From the NCBI GenBank assembly GCA_963786805.1, contig CAWBAK010000002.1, positions 505,957-569,956 of the forward strand: a DNA stretch of 64,000 nt, given 5' to 3'. The position numbers and the translations under genes are program-made. The DNA is from CALGFI01 sp963786805 (GTDB lineage: Bacteria > Actinomycetota > UBA4738 > HRBIN12). The notes beneath the pieces were generated by a model. It was given only the letters and a program-made list of their open reading frames with translations, was not told where the DNA came from and searched no databases. This document shows, one piece after another, positions 9,013 to 17,794 of the stretch. Position 1 is the stretch's first letter. Each line of letters begins with the position of its first letter.

Positions 9013-11733
9013 CTAGGACGTCACGACGACGTCGTCGAAGTTCGCGGTCCAGGTCCGCAGCGTGGTGTCGCCGATCTGGATCCTGCCGATCGGGACGGTG
9101 CCTAGGTTGACGGTCCACGGCCCGGCGATCACCGCCCCGTTGAGCTTCAAGGTGAGGGTGCCCGCAGTGTCCACGGTGGCGCACAGCTCGATCGTGTTCC
9201 ACCCGGTCGGCAGCTGTCTGCTCGAGGACAGCTGCTGGCCGGAAGCGTCGGATCGGAGCCAAAGGGTCCGAGCCGAGTTCACATAGACCCTCGCCACCGG
9301 ACCGTCGGACCCGGTGCGAAGACGCAGGAGATCCACGCTGTTGGCACCGATCGAGGCGAGGTTCACGCGCATCGCTTGGCACAGGTTCGCGTGGGTCGAG
9401 CCCAGCGTCCGGTAGGCCCACGCCCGGTTGCCGGTCACCTGCCCTCGGGCGCTCGGAGGAGCGATCCCACCGGTGTTGGTGTCGACGGACAGGTTCGTCA
9501 CTCCGCTCCAACGCGAGAAGTTCCCCGTCGAGAAGTCGTCGGAGAACACGGCCGCCGTCCCTGAGACGGTGATCGAGGCCGAGGCCGGGCTGCGCGCGCT
9601 CGTGTTCGTCCCGTCGCCTGCCGTCACCTCGTACGTGTGGGTGTTCCCGGGCGTGAGCCCCGAGTCCTGGAAAGAGACCGTCGTGGTGGACGAGCTCGTC
9701 ACGGTGCCCACCGCGGTCGAGGCGCCGTCGCGATACACGGCATAGGCGATCGTGCTTGCGCGGTCGTCGGTGGACGCGGTCCACGTGAGATCGATCGTGC
9801 CCGCCGAGTTGCTGAGGCCGGTCGGCCGTCCGGGAACGCTCGGGGGAACGGTGTCGGCCGCAAGCCCGCCGGACGTCACGACGACGTCGTCGAAGTTCGC
9901 GGTCCAGGTCCGCAGCGTGGTGTCGCCGATCTGGATCCTGCCGATCGGGACGGTGCCTAGGTTGACGGTCCACGGCCCGGCGATCACCGCCCCGTTGAGC
10001 TTCAAGGTGAGGGTGCCCGCAGTGTCCACGGTGGCGCACAGCTCGATCGTGTTCCACCCGGTCGGCAGCTGTCTGCTCGAGGACAGCTGCTGGCCGGAAG
10101 CGTCGGATCGGAGCCAAAGGGTCCGAGCCGAGTTCACATAGACCCTCGCCACCGGACCGTCGGACCCGGTGCGAAGACGCAGGAGATCCACGCTGTTGGC
10201 ACCGATCGAGGCGAGGTTCACGCGCATCGCTTGGCACAGGTTCGCGTGGGTCGAGCCCAGCGTCCGGTAGGCCCACGCCCGGTTGCCGGTCACCTGCCCT
10301 CGGGCGCTCGGAGGAGCGATCCCACCGGTGTTGGTGTCGACGGACAGGTTCGTCACTCCGCTCCAACGCGAGAAGTTCCCCGTCGAGAAGTCGTCGGAGA
10401 ACACGGCCGCCGTATCGGGCTCGTTCGCGCATTCGATCGATCCCGTGCCTTGACCTCCCGTCCCGCTGACGAGCCCGCCGCTCCGGTCGCGGAAGGCCCA
10501 GTTCAGCTGTGTCGCAGATCCCGTCCCCCCTCCGACGGCCGTGACATAGACGGCGCCCGGAACCTTGGTGGCCTGCCAGACGCCTCTCGGATCGGTGTCC
10601 GCCACCGCGGTGAGGTAGTGGCCACCTCCGCCCGATACCAGCTCGACCATATGCGCATCCGGGCCGCCGGCTTGCAGGGACGCGTCGAGCGGGGCGTACG
10701 CCTCCATGTCGTGGGTATGCCCGTTCAACACGAGATCGCCGCCTCCAGCGGCCAGCAGCGACCAGATCGGCTGCATCTCAGCGTTATCCTCCACCGAGCT
10801 GAGCACCGGGCGGTGCCAGTAGGCGACGACGCACTCCTGGCTGTTGGTCGATAGGACATTCTGCACGAACGCGTATTGGGCGCTCTGCGGACCGCAGCCA
10901 CCGACCGTGGCACACTCGCTGTTGAGGTTCAGGAACCGCACGCCACCGAAGACGAACGATTCCCAATCCGGTCGGCCGTGCCAGTAGTTACGCCAGGCCG
11001 CGAGATTGACGACTTCGTGATTGCCGAGGGTGGGCCGCGTGAACCGGCTGAGCTTGCCCCAGCCCGTGCCTCCGCCGGCCTCGAACGCCGATCGCCCGAA
11101 GTTCGCGTCGAGCTCTGCCGGCGTTCCGCGTTCGTACGCGAGATCGCCGAGATACAGCAGGAGGGCGGCCTGCGATCCCAGGATCGAGTCGGCAACCTCG
11201 TTGGAGCGGACGGTGCCGTCACCCCCGTCGCCGACGGCGGCGATCACCGGATCACCGGTGAACGACCGAGGCTGGAACAACTGCTCCCAGTCGTTCGGGT
11301 TCTGAGGGATGGAGGTGTCGTTGCCGTTCTCGAGCGTGAGCTGAAGCGAGACCGGGCCGCCGACCGAATCGTCCAAGCGCTTCACGCGGACGTTCAGGAA
11401 CTGCGTCGCGTCCAAGTACTGGTTCGTTCGCCAGGTGAATCCGTAGGGGTACTCGTAGTCAGTGAGCAGCTGCGCCGTCGAGCTCGTCGACGGACCCCAT
11501 TGGAAGACCATCTCCTTGATGTCGCTCACCGGTCCGTTCACCGTCACGGCGATCGGTTCGTCCCCCGAGAGCTGGCCGTCAGGCGCACTCACGCATATGG
11601 AGATGCCGTTCGACGAGCCGCAGATGTCGACGGCGGACGCCGGAAGGACGACCAGTCCGAGGAGGATGCCGGAGGCGAGCGAGAACGCGCCGAAGGTCGT
11701 CAGTGTGCGTCTGCTCCAGTGTCGAGGCTTCAC
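9013..11733 (-). CDS. Secreted metallophosphatase with two identical C-terminal modules
   Basis: 906 residues from GTG 11733, chosen because AAGGAG precedes it. A signal peptide ends near PASAVD (36). Residues 160-430 are a calcineurin-like/purple-acid-phosphatase-type domain with the metal-ligand motifs GDGGDG (168-173), GDLAY (196-200), PTLGNHE (234-240), YWHRP (305-309) and GHTHD (338-342). Then come module copy 1 (441-621), a fibronectin-III-like domain (622-725) and module copy 2 (726-906). The two modules are identical, encoded by an exact 543-bp direct repeat. The same module ends the next two genes. Substrate unknown; extracellular phosphomonoesterase or phosphodiesterase activity is likely. 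Confidence 0.83.
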   Translation of the reverse strand: MKPRHWSRRTLTTFGAFSLASGILLGLVVLPASAVDICGSSNGISICVSAPDGQLSGDEPIAVTVNGPVSDIKEMVFQWGPSTSSTAQLLTDYEYPYGFTWRTNQYLDATQFLNVRVKRLDDSVGGPVSLQLTLENGNDTSIPQNPNDWEQLFQPRSFTGDPVIAAVGDGGDGTVRSNEVADSILGSQAALLLYLGDLAYERGTPAELDANFGRSAFEAGGGTGWGKLSRFTRPTLGNHEVVNLAAWRNYWHGRPDWESFVFGGVRFLNLNSECATVGGCGPQSAQYAFVQNVLSTNSQECVVAYWHRPVLSSVEDNAEMQPIWSLLAAGGGDLVLNGHTHDMEAYAPLDASLQAGGPDAHMVELVSGGGGHYLTAVADTDPRGVWQATKVPGAVYVTAVGGGTGSATQLNWAFRDRSGGLVSGTGGQGTGSIECANEPDTAAVFSDDFSTGNFSRWSGVTNLSVDTNTGGIAPPSARGQVTGNRAWAYRTLGSTHANLCQAMRVNLASIGANSVDLLRLRTGSDGPVARVYVNSARTLWLRSDASGQQLSSSRQLPTGWNTIELCATVDTAGTLTLKLNGAVIAGPWTVNLGTVPIGRIQIGDTTLRTWTANFDDVVVTSGGLAADTVPPSVPGRPTGLSNSAGTIDLTWTASTDDRASTIAYAVYRDGASTAVGTVTSSSTTTVSFQDSGLTPGNTHTYEVTAGDGTNTSARSPASASITVSGTAAVFSDDFSTGNFSRWSGVTNLSVDTNTGGIAPPSARGQVTGNRAWAYRTLGSTHANLCQAMRVNLASIGANSVDLLRLRTGSDGPVARVYVNSARTLWLRSDASGQQLSSSRQLPTGWNTIELCATVDTAGTLTLKLNGAVIAGPWTVNLGTVPIGRIQIGDTTLRTWTANFDDVVVTS
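9016..9558. repeat. 543-bp direct repeat, copy A
   Basis: Matches 9871-10413 base for base at an offset of 855 bp, as far as can be read by eye. It encodes the C-terminal copy of the 181-residue module of the metallophosphatase protein. Absence of even silent differences implies a very recent duplication or ongoing gene conversion. Confidence 0.93.
9871..10413. repeat. 543-bp direct repeat, copy B
   Basis: Partner of 9016-9558. The two copies are separated by 312 bp encoding a fibronectin-III-like domain. Recombination between them would remove 855 bp (285 codons) in frame, leaving a protein with one module, so copy number could vary between cells. Confidence 0.93.
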
Positions 11734-11766
11734 GCCCTGCTCCTTCGTGCGTCCCACCCGTGCCCC

Positions 11767-13323
11767 TCAGGCATTCGAGGTCACGAGGACGTCGTCCACG
11801 TTCGCTGCCCATGTCTTCGATGCACCATCCCCGATCTCCACACGGCCGATCGGCGCGGTACCGATATTCACACTCCATGGACCGGCGATCACCGTCCCGT
11901 TCAACGACATGGTCAGGCTTCCCTGGGTACCCACTGCGGCACAGAGCTGCAGGATGTTCCAATCCGGCGGTAACGCACGTCCCGAGGAAAGCTGCTGGCC
12001 GGAGGCGTCGGATCGGATCCACAGGGTCCGGGCCGAGCTGAGATAGATACGCGCGACCGGTCCATCGGCCGCAGTCCGCAACCGAAGGAGGTCCACGTTG
12101 TTGGCTCCGATCGAGGCGAGATTCAAGCGCATCGTCTGACAGAGGTCCGTATGCGTTGAGCCCAGCTGACGGTAGGCCCTCGCACGAGTGGCGCTCGCCT
12201 GTACTCTGGCGCTCGGCGGCGACGTTGCGCCGGAGGTCGAGTCGATCGACACGTTGACCACGCCACTCCATCGCGAGAAGTCCCCCGTCGAGAAGTCGTC
12301 GGAGAACACGACCGTAGGCTCAGGATCTGGCTCGTCTGCCCCTCCGTAGAAGGGATCGTTGGCCAGGCTCCGGAATGCGTCGAGCGAACTCTGGCTCGTG
12401 TCGATCCACCACTGGCAGTTCGGGAACGGCGGCTGCACGGTGTTGAAGTACAGGATCGCCTTGAACTGTTCCCACCCAGGCAGTTTGAACAGTGCCTGCG
12501 CATCGCCGAACCATTGAGCCTTTCGACCGGCGGCCGCGGGATCCTCGAAGCCGCCGAACTCGAGGAGCATCAACCCCTTGCTTGGATGCGCCGCGCCGAA
12601 CTGTCTGAGCGGGTCGATGATCTGTTGGAGCGACCACCACGGTGTGTTGTTCCCGCGGCAGGTGTACCAGTTGTAGGCATCGGCTGCGATGTGGTCCACG
12701 TATCCATCGCCGGGATACCAGAGCACCGCCCGGCGGTGATCCGTCCTCCAGAACGAGTAGTCCGTCATCGTCCAGACGTACGAGGCGTTGGTTACCCCAG
12801 CGCCTCGGAACACCGAGATGACTTTCCGCCAGGCCGCGATGAAGTCCGCCGAGGTTCCGTTCGAGTCGTTCGAGACCGTTTCGGGCTCCGGGTGGAAGAC
12901 GAAGTACATCGGAGCTCCGTAGTCCTTGACGCGCGTCGCCCATCCAACGATGTCGGTGTACAGGGGCGACCCCGGCTGCGCGGACGCGATGTCGGCCCAG
13001 CGGATATGCGTCCCGTTCATCCGGATCGCCTTCACGGACATGACCAGTGTGTGACCGGTATCCCGGAGCCATGTTTCGTATGAGGTGGGGAACGGTGCGT
13101 CCCATCGATAGAACGCACGGACGGCCTCGAGCTCTCGGCCGATCTGGCTCTCCAGTGCGACGACGGCCTGCTGCAGGCTCTGTCCGTTCCGAGGCCCGGG
13201 GAAGGCGCCGAACATCAGCGGACCCGGTCCCGTCGACGCCGTGTTGGCAGGCACGAACGTAAGCGCGGATACGAGTCCGATCGCGAGTCCAGCCCGTATC
13301 AACCTCGGTCGACGTCCCGCCAA
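11767..13323 (-). CDS. Secreted GH26-like hydrolase with C-terminal module
   Basis: 518 residues starting at TTG 13323, supported by GGAGGAG 7-13 nt upstream. Signal peptide about residues 1-30 (ending near ANTAS). The catalytic domain (33-330) is GH26-like: VFHPEPE (142-148; candidate acid/base Glu) and LLEFGG (253-258; candidate nucleophile E255), with WYPGDGYVDHI preceding, as in the paralogue at 8003-9007. After an acidic/proline linker (DEPDPEPT) comes the shared module of about 180 residues (VVFSDDFSTGDFSRW to DDVLVTS), similar but not identical to those of the metallophosphatase protein. The next gene downstream is that phosphatase. Probably acts outside the cell on a beta-linked glycan; real substrate unknown. 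Confidence 0.78.
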   Translation of the reverse strand: MAGRRPRLIRAGLAIGLVSALTFVPANTASTGPGPLMFGAFPGPRNGQSLQQAVVALESQIGRELEAVRAFYRWDAPFPTSYETWLRDTGHTLVMSVKAIRMNGTHIRWADIASAQPGSPLYTDIVGWATRVKDYGAPMYFVFHPEPETVSNDSNGTSADFIAAWRKVISVFRGAGVTNASYVWTMTDYSFWRTDHRRAVLWYPGDGYVDHIAADAYNWYTCRGNNTPWWSLQQIIDPLRQFGAAHPSKGLMLLEFGGFEDPAAAGRKAQWFGDAQALFKLPGWEQFKAILYFNTVQPPFPNCQWWIDTSQSSLDAFRSLANDPFYGGADEPDPEPTVVFSDDFSTGDFSRWSGVVNVSIDSTSGATSPPSARVQASATRARAYRQLGSTHTDLCQTMRLNLASIGANNVDLLRLRTAADGPVARIYLSSARTLWIRSDASGQQLSSGRALPPDWNILQLCAAVGTQGSLTMSLNGTVIAGPWSVNIGTAPIGRVEIGDGASKTWAANVDDVLVTSNA

Positions 13324-13378
13324 TCTCGCTCCTCCGCGGGACGTCTCGGGGCTGAGCGTCGTGCGGTCGCCCCTCGAC

Positions 13379-16177
13379 CTACCCGACCGCCTGGTCGACG
13401 ACGACGTCGTCGAAGTTCATCGTCCACGTCTTCAACTGTGTCTCACCGAGCTGGAGGATCCCGACCGGGGAGGTCCCCGAATTCGCTGCCCATGCGTTCA
13501 CGATCTGCGTACCGTTCCGATAGAGACTCCACGTCCCCGGCGATGCCGTTCCGCAGAGCTCGATCCGGTTCCATGCATTCAGGGCCATTGCCGTGCCGGA
13601 CGATCGTTGCTCTCCCGAGAAGTCAGACCTCAGCCAAAGCTCGCCGGCGGAGGTCGTGTAGACACGAACGACGGGACCATTCGCGGCCGTCCTGAGCCGG
13701 AACAGGTCGACGGAGTTGCCGTTCAAGTTCGATGGGTTCACGCGCACGCTCACACAGATGTCGTTGAACGTGCCACTGAGCGTCTTGCTGACGAAGCCCT
13801 TCGCTCCGGTCACGTTTCCGCGGGCGCTCGGCGAGGACGGGTCTCCGGCTGTGGTGTCGATCGTCAACCCATTCACCGAGGTCCAGGCGTTGAAGTTCCC
13901 GCTCGAGAAGTCGTCGGAGAAGATCGCCGGGGTCCCGGACTGCACCACGATCGGGTCGGACGTCGGGCTGGGCAGGCTTTCGTTGCCGGCGTCATCCTCG
14001 GCGACGACGAAGTAGCTGTGCGTGCTGCCTCCGGCGAGGCCGGTGTCCTTGAACGACACCGTGCTCTGGGCGCTGTTCACGGTGGCCACTTCGCCGCCGT
14101 CACGGAACACGTGATAGGTGAGCGTCGAGCTGACGTTGTCGGTCGATCCCGCCCACGTGAGATCGATCGTTCCCGGCGAGTTGCTCTGCCCGGCGGGCTT
14201 TCCGGGCGTCGTCGGATCCGTGTTATCCCCACCCGGGACGGTCGGTTCGCCGAAGAGGAAGAGCCCTCGAGAAGCCCAGTTGTAGCCCGCAGTCACCAGG
14301 CTGACCACGACGGGCGAGCCGCTCGGGGCACCGTTCACGAAGTTGACGGAACGCAAGGTCCCGTCTGCGCTCCCGTAGTAGATCTTCCCGTTCGCCATCG
14401 TCACGCCTCGAGCGAGCGACCAGTTCACCGGGCCGCCGGCGATGAAGCGCTCGCCGGCGACGATGCGGCTCTCCGGGGTGAAGCCGCGCCAGTACATGTT
14501 CGCGTCGCCGGAGACCGTGTAGTACAGGCGCTCGGTGGCGGCGTCGAAGAACATGCCGGTGACATTCGCAAGTGGGAAGTTCGTCAAGCCGTTCAGGGTG
14601 ACGGTCTGGGCCGGGCCCAGTGTTGTCCCGTCGAACGAATGAGCGACGAACTGTCCGCCGCTCGTCCCGTGGAACAGGACGCCGTTGATCACGACGGCGC
14701 CTCGCGTGGTGCTCCAGTCGAACCCCGGTGTCGCGAGGGTCCCGTGCGGTCCCACGGTGGTCCCGTCGAACGACCGCCTGCCGAGGGACCCGACGGCTCC
14801 GATGGCGATCGGGGCGTTGAAGAGATCGGAGGGGAGTTGGTAGACCTGATTGGGGGGAACCGCGGTGCCGCCGGCGACCGGGAACATCCCCAGCTTCCGG
14901 TGGGTCTCGCCCCCCAGCAGATCGGTATCGCTCCCCACCCACAATCCGGCCGGCGTCGAATACAGCTCGAAAGCGCCCTGGCCACGGTCTCGACCGGGGT
15001 TCCACGAGAACGGTACGCCGTTGACCGGGTCGAGCGCGGCGATCCCCGAGCGATTCACCGCACCAGGGCCTGGAGAATCGCCGGCGAACGGATTGTTCAT
15101 CCAGCGCTGATGGCCACCGATGTAGATCGCCGTCCCGGTGATGGCGACGGAGTGCAGCGTGTCGCCCCCCGTATAGTCGGTCCAGGTCGGGTTCAGGTTC
15201 TCGCCGATGGCACTTGTTTCCCAGCGCGAAGCCGCATCGCAGAGGACGCCGCTCGTCGCTCCCCCGAAGAACGCTCCCGTCGTCACGATCACGAAGTACG
15301 AGCCATCGGGCGAGAAGTCGATGTCGCGCATGTAGGTGTCGAGCGAGCTGATACAGGTAGGCCGATAACGATCCGTCTCCCAGTTGGCGACCGTCGCGGG
15401 GGTCGTACTGAGGTCGATCATCCCCGCCTGCCAGCGCTCGACACCGCCGATGCTCGTGAAGTTGCCGATGAGGACGAGCTTGCGTGCGTCCGGCGTGACG
15501 TCCATCGCGTAGATCGATGAAGCCGCGCCAGCGATGCGCGACCCGGTGACCGCAAGATTCAGGTTCGGATCGATCGCACCCGTCGTGGCATTCACGGCGC
15601 CGAGGAGACTCCTCACGGCATTCGCAAGCCGGGAGAACGACCCCCCCACGTAGAGCGTGTTCCCACGGATGACGAGCCGACGCACCCGGGCGTCCGCGGT
15701 CGCTGTGAACGAGGTGATGCGCTGTCCGTTGGTGACGTTCAGCTTCGCCAGCTTGGGAACCGAAGCGCCGTTCACGGTGTTGAAGTTGCCGCCGACGAAC
15801 ACGTTGCCGTCGGGCGCGGGTGCGAGCGCCCAGACCGGGCCGCTCAGGTTCGGCGCGAATCCGGTATCGATCACTCCCGTCGTCGCGTCGAAGGCGAAGA
15901 TGTTGTTGCGGACGATGTCTGCGCTATTGGCGGTTTGTCGGACGGCGGTGAACTCGCCGCCGACGAAGACGCGATTGCCGATCTGAAGGATCGCGTTGAC
16001 CCGTCCGGTGGGCACGTGCGGGGTGAAATTGACCGGGTCCGCACTCACGATCACCGACTGGGCGACGTTGACCGCCCCGGCAGGGAGCACTGCGGTGACC
16101 AGCGACCCCACGACCAAGAGGATCGTGATTGCCTGGTTGCCCGAAGACGCAACACCCTCCCCGCCATTATCGGTCAT
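13379..16177 (-). CDS. Secreted beta-propeller protein with FN3 domain and shared C-terminal module
   Basis: 932 residues from ATG 16177. N-terminal signal or membrane segment (about 15-36, ending AVNVAQS). Residues 40-640 hold repeats of the type VNAILQIGNRVFVGGEFT, VWALAPAPDGNVFVGGNFN and VRRLVIRGNTLYVGGSFS, a beta-propeller pattern (DUF5122/Kelch-like). A fibronectin-III-like domain (PTTPGKPAGQSNSPGTIDLTW) follows and is clearly related to the one in the metallophosphatase protein. The C-terminus is a divergent copy of the shared module (IFSDDFSSGNFNAW to NFDDVVVDQ). No catalytic motif is visible, so adhesion or matrix binding is the simplest idea. Transcribed in the same direction as the two other module-bearing genes. 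Confidence 0.75.
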   Translation of the reverse strand: MTDNGGEGVASSGNQAITILLVVGSLVTAVLPAGAVNVAQSVIVSADPVNFTPHVPTGRVNAILQIGNRVFVGGEFTAVRQTANSADIVRNNIFAFDATTGVIDTGFAPNLSGPVWALAPAPDGNVFVGGNFNTVNGASVPKLAKLNVTNGQRITSFTATADARVRRLVIRGNTLYVGGSFSRLANAVRSLLGAVNATTGAIDPNLNLAVTGSRIAGAASSIYAMDVTPDARKLVLIGNFTSIGGVERWQAGMIDLSTTPATVANWETDRYRPTCISSLDTYMRDIDFSPDGSYFVIVTTGAFFGGATSGVLCDAASRWETSAIGENLNPTWTDYTGGDTLHSVAITGTAIYIGGHQRWMNNPFAGDSPGPGAVNRSGIAALDPVNGVPFSWNPGRDRGQGAFELYSTPAGLWVGSDTDLLGGETHRKLGMFPVAGGTAVPPNQVYQLPSDLFNAPIAIGAVGSLGRRSFDGTTVGPHGTLATPGFDWSTTRGAVVINGVLFHGTSGGQFVAHSFDGTTLGPAQTVTLNGLTNFPLANVTGMFFDAATERLYYTVSGDANMYWRGFTPESRIVAGERFIAGGPVNWSLARGVTMANGKIYYGSADGTLRSVNFVNGAPSGSPVVVSLVTAGYNWASRGLFLFGEPTVPGGDNTDPTTPGKPAGQSNSPGTIDLTWAGSTDNVSSTLTYHVFRDGGEVATVNSAQSTVSFKDTGLAGGSTHSYFVVAEDDAGNESLPSPTSDPIVVQSGTPAIFSDDFSSGNFNAWTSVNGLTIDTTAGDPSSPSARGNVTGAKGFVSKTLSGTFNDICVSVRVNPSNLNGNSVDLFRLRTAANGPVVRVYTTSAGELWLRSDFSGEQRSSGTAMALNAWNRIELCGTASPGTWSLYRNGTQIVNAWAANSGTSPVGILQLGETQLKTWTMNFDDVVVDQAVG

Positions 16178-16197
16178 CCTACCGAACCCTGCGTCCC

Positions 16198-17793
16198 CTA
16201 AACGTCCGATGAAGAACTGCCGGTTCTTGGAGCTGGCAGCATCGAGGCCTGACCGCGGAGTGTGAACAAGCGCTGAAGGCTCAGGGTCGAGCGGAAGCGC
16301 CACAGGCCGGCTGCGTACACCACACCGCCCAGGATCGCCGCGACGGAGAACCCACGCAGATCCGACGCGAACGAGGCTCGAACGATCACGGGGATCAGGC
16401 CGAACGCCAAGAGCGACATGGCGGCCGCGACGATCGTCTCCCTGCCCAGGGGGTGGAGGCCGAGGAAGACCCGAACCTGCACCAGCGGAGCAAGGTTGTT
16501 CGCAAGGATGCTGACCGACCACGCCACGGCCGCTCCGGTGATGCCGAGACGCGGGATGAGCAGAACGTTCAACGTGATGTTCAGCACCACGGCCGCGACC
16601 GTGTTCAGCAGGTTCCAGGCGCTCTTGCCCCCCATGAGGAGCACGATGTCCACGGGACCCACACCCGAGGCAACGAGCATCGTGAGTGCCAGGATCGTCA
16701 GGGCATCCTGCGCTTGCACATACCCAGGGCCAAGGATCGAAAGAAGTGCGGGCGCGAAGATCGCCAGCAGCAGGTACACCGGCCAGCCGATGACCATGGC
16801 CCATGCGGTGCTGGCACGGTAGACGTGTCGAGCGGTTCCCATGTCACGCCGCGTCAGAAGCTCGCTCATCGTCGGGGCGATCGCCAAGATCACGGCTTGA
16901 CTCGCGAACGCCCCGAATACGAGGTACCTCGTCGCGGCGGCGTACACTCCCGCGTCCTGGGCGGACCGAAGAGCCCCGATCAGGAGCGTGTCGAGCCAGA
17001 TCACCGTGACGGCGAAGACCCCGGCGAGTCCTCGGGGAAGTGAGAATCGCAAGAATTCAGCGAAGAGGGCGGCTCGTTGACCCGACGGGGCCGGCGGCGA
17101 CTCGAGAGGCTGCCAAGAGTGCCTGATCAACGAGACCGTCCAGATCGCGGCGACGGCGAACCCGATGGCGTACGGCACAGCCCAGCCCAGGATCAGAGCG
17201 ACCGTCCCCATGCCGGCCGACGCGACGAACAGCGCGAAGACGGACTGAAGGCCGGCGCGACCGATCCGATCGATCGCGTTCGTTGGCCCCATCTTTCCGA
17301 GCCCGCGAGTTGCGGCCAGCAGGACGGCGTAGACGGCGGCGATGGGAAGGAAGGGGGCGGAGGCTCGGATCAACGGCTCGACGGTTGCAGGGTCGGGGCC
17401 GTTCGCCAGGAGTGCCGAGATCTTCGACGCGGATAGATAGATCGCCGCTGCGATCAAGAGCGAGAAGCCCAGCACCGTGGTAGATGCGATCCCGACGACC
17501 GCCTTGATGTGCTCTTCTCGCCCAAGGACACGGAAGCGTGGGATGGTTCGGACCAATCCGACGTCGGCACCCCAAACCGCGACGCTCATCGCCAGGTTGA
17601 AGAGGGCCACGGCCTCGAAGAAGAGGCCCACTTGCGTTGATGGAAACCCTCGAGTCACGACCACGACGAATGCGAACCCGAACCCAGCCGACGCCACCAC
17701 ACCGACGAAGTTGAGAGCGCCGCCCCGCGCGACCGCGGTCAGATGAAGGTCGGCGGTGGCGTTGGGCACGCTGGCCCCACGGCGCGGCGGCAC
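16198..17793 (-). CDS. Wzx-like polysaccharide flippase
   Basis: 531-residue integral membrane protein with about 12-14 hydrophobic helices, matching the polysaccharide-biosynthesis (Wzx/MOP) family in length and pattern (GGALNFVGVVASAGFGFAFV at the start, LGWAVPYAIGFAVAAIW mid-protein). Such proteins flip undecaprenyl-diphosphate-linked repeat units across the membrane. GTG 17793 lies 1 nt after the sulfotransferase stop (TGAGGTG) with GGGGA upstream; a GTG 11 codons further in is an alternative. Last of a tightly coupled minus-strand series of sulfotransferase, GT2, ligase/polymerase, kinase-like, sulfotransferase and flippase genes. Confidence 0.85.
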   Translation of the reverse strand: MPPRRGASVPNATADLHLTAVARGGALNFVGVVASAGFGFAFVVVVTRGFPSTQVGLFFEAVALFNLAMSVAVWGADVGLVRTIPRFRVLGREEHIKAVVGIASTTVLGFSLLIAAAIYLSASKISALLANGPDPATVEPLIRASAPFLPIAAVYAVLLAATRGLGKMGPTNAIDRIGRAGLQSVFALFVASAGMGTVALILGWAVPYAIGFAVAAIWTVSLIRHSWQPLESPPAPSGQRAALFAEFLRFSLPRGLAGVFAVTVIWLDTLLIGALRSAQDAGVYAAATRYLVFGAFASQAVILAIAPTMSELLTRRDMGTARHVYRASTAWAMVIGWPVYLLLAIFAPALLSILGPGYVQAQDALTILALTMLVASGVGPVDIVLLMGGKSAWNLLNTVAAVVLNITLNVLLIPRLGITGAAVAWSVSILANNLAPLVQVRVFLGLHPLGRETIVAAAMSLLAFGLIPVIVRASFASDLRGFSVAAILGGVVYAAGLWRFRSTLSLQRLFTLRGQASMLPAPRTGSSSSDV

Positions 17794-17794
17794 C

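Noticed and set aside
8615..10432. Minus-strand 605-codon frame with internal repeats
   Set aside because: The repeats are the 543-bp duplication read in the wrong frame; the true gene is the metallophosphatase.
13241..15520. 759-codon plus-strand open frame over the GH26-like and beta-propeller genes
   Set aside because: Arg/Val-rich composition without motifs, and it crosses a gene boundary on the opposite strand. Long spurious frames are expected at this GC content.
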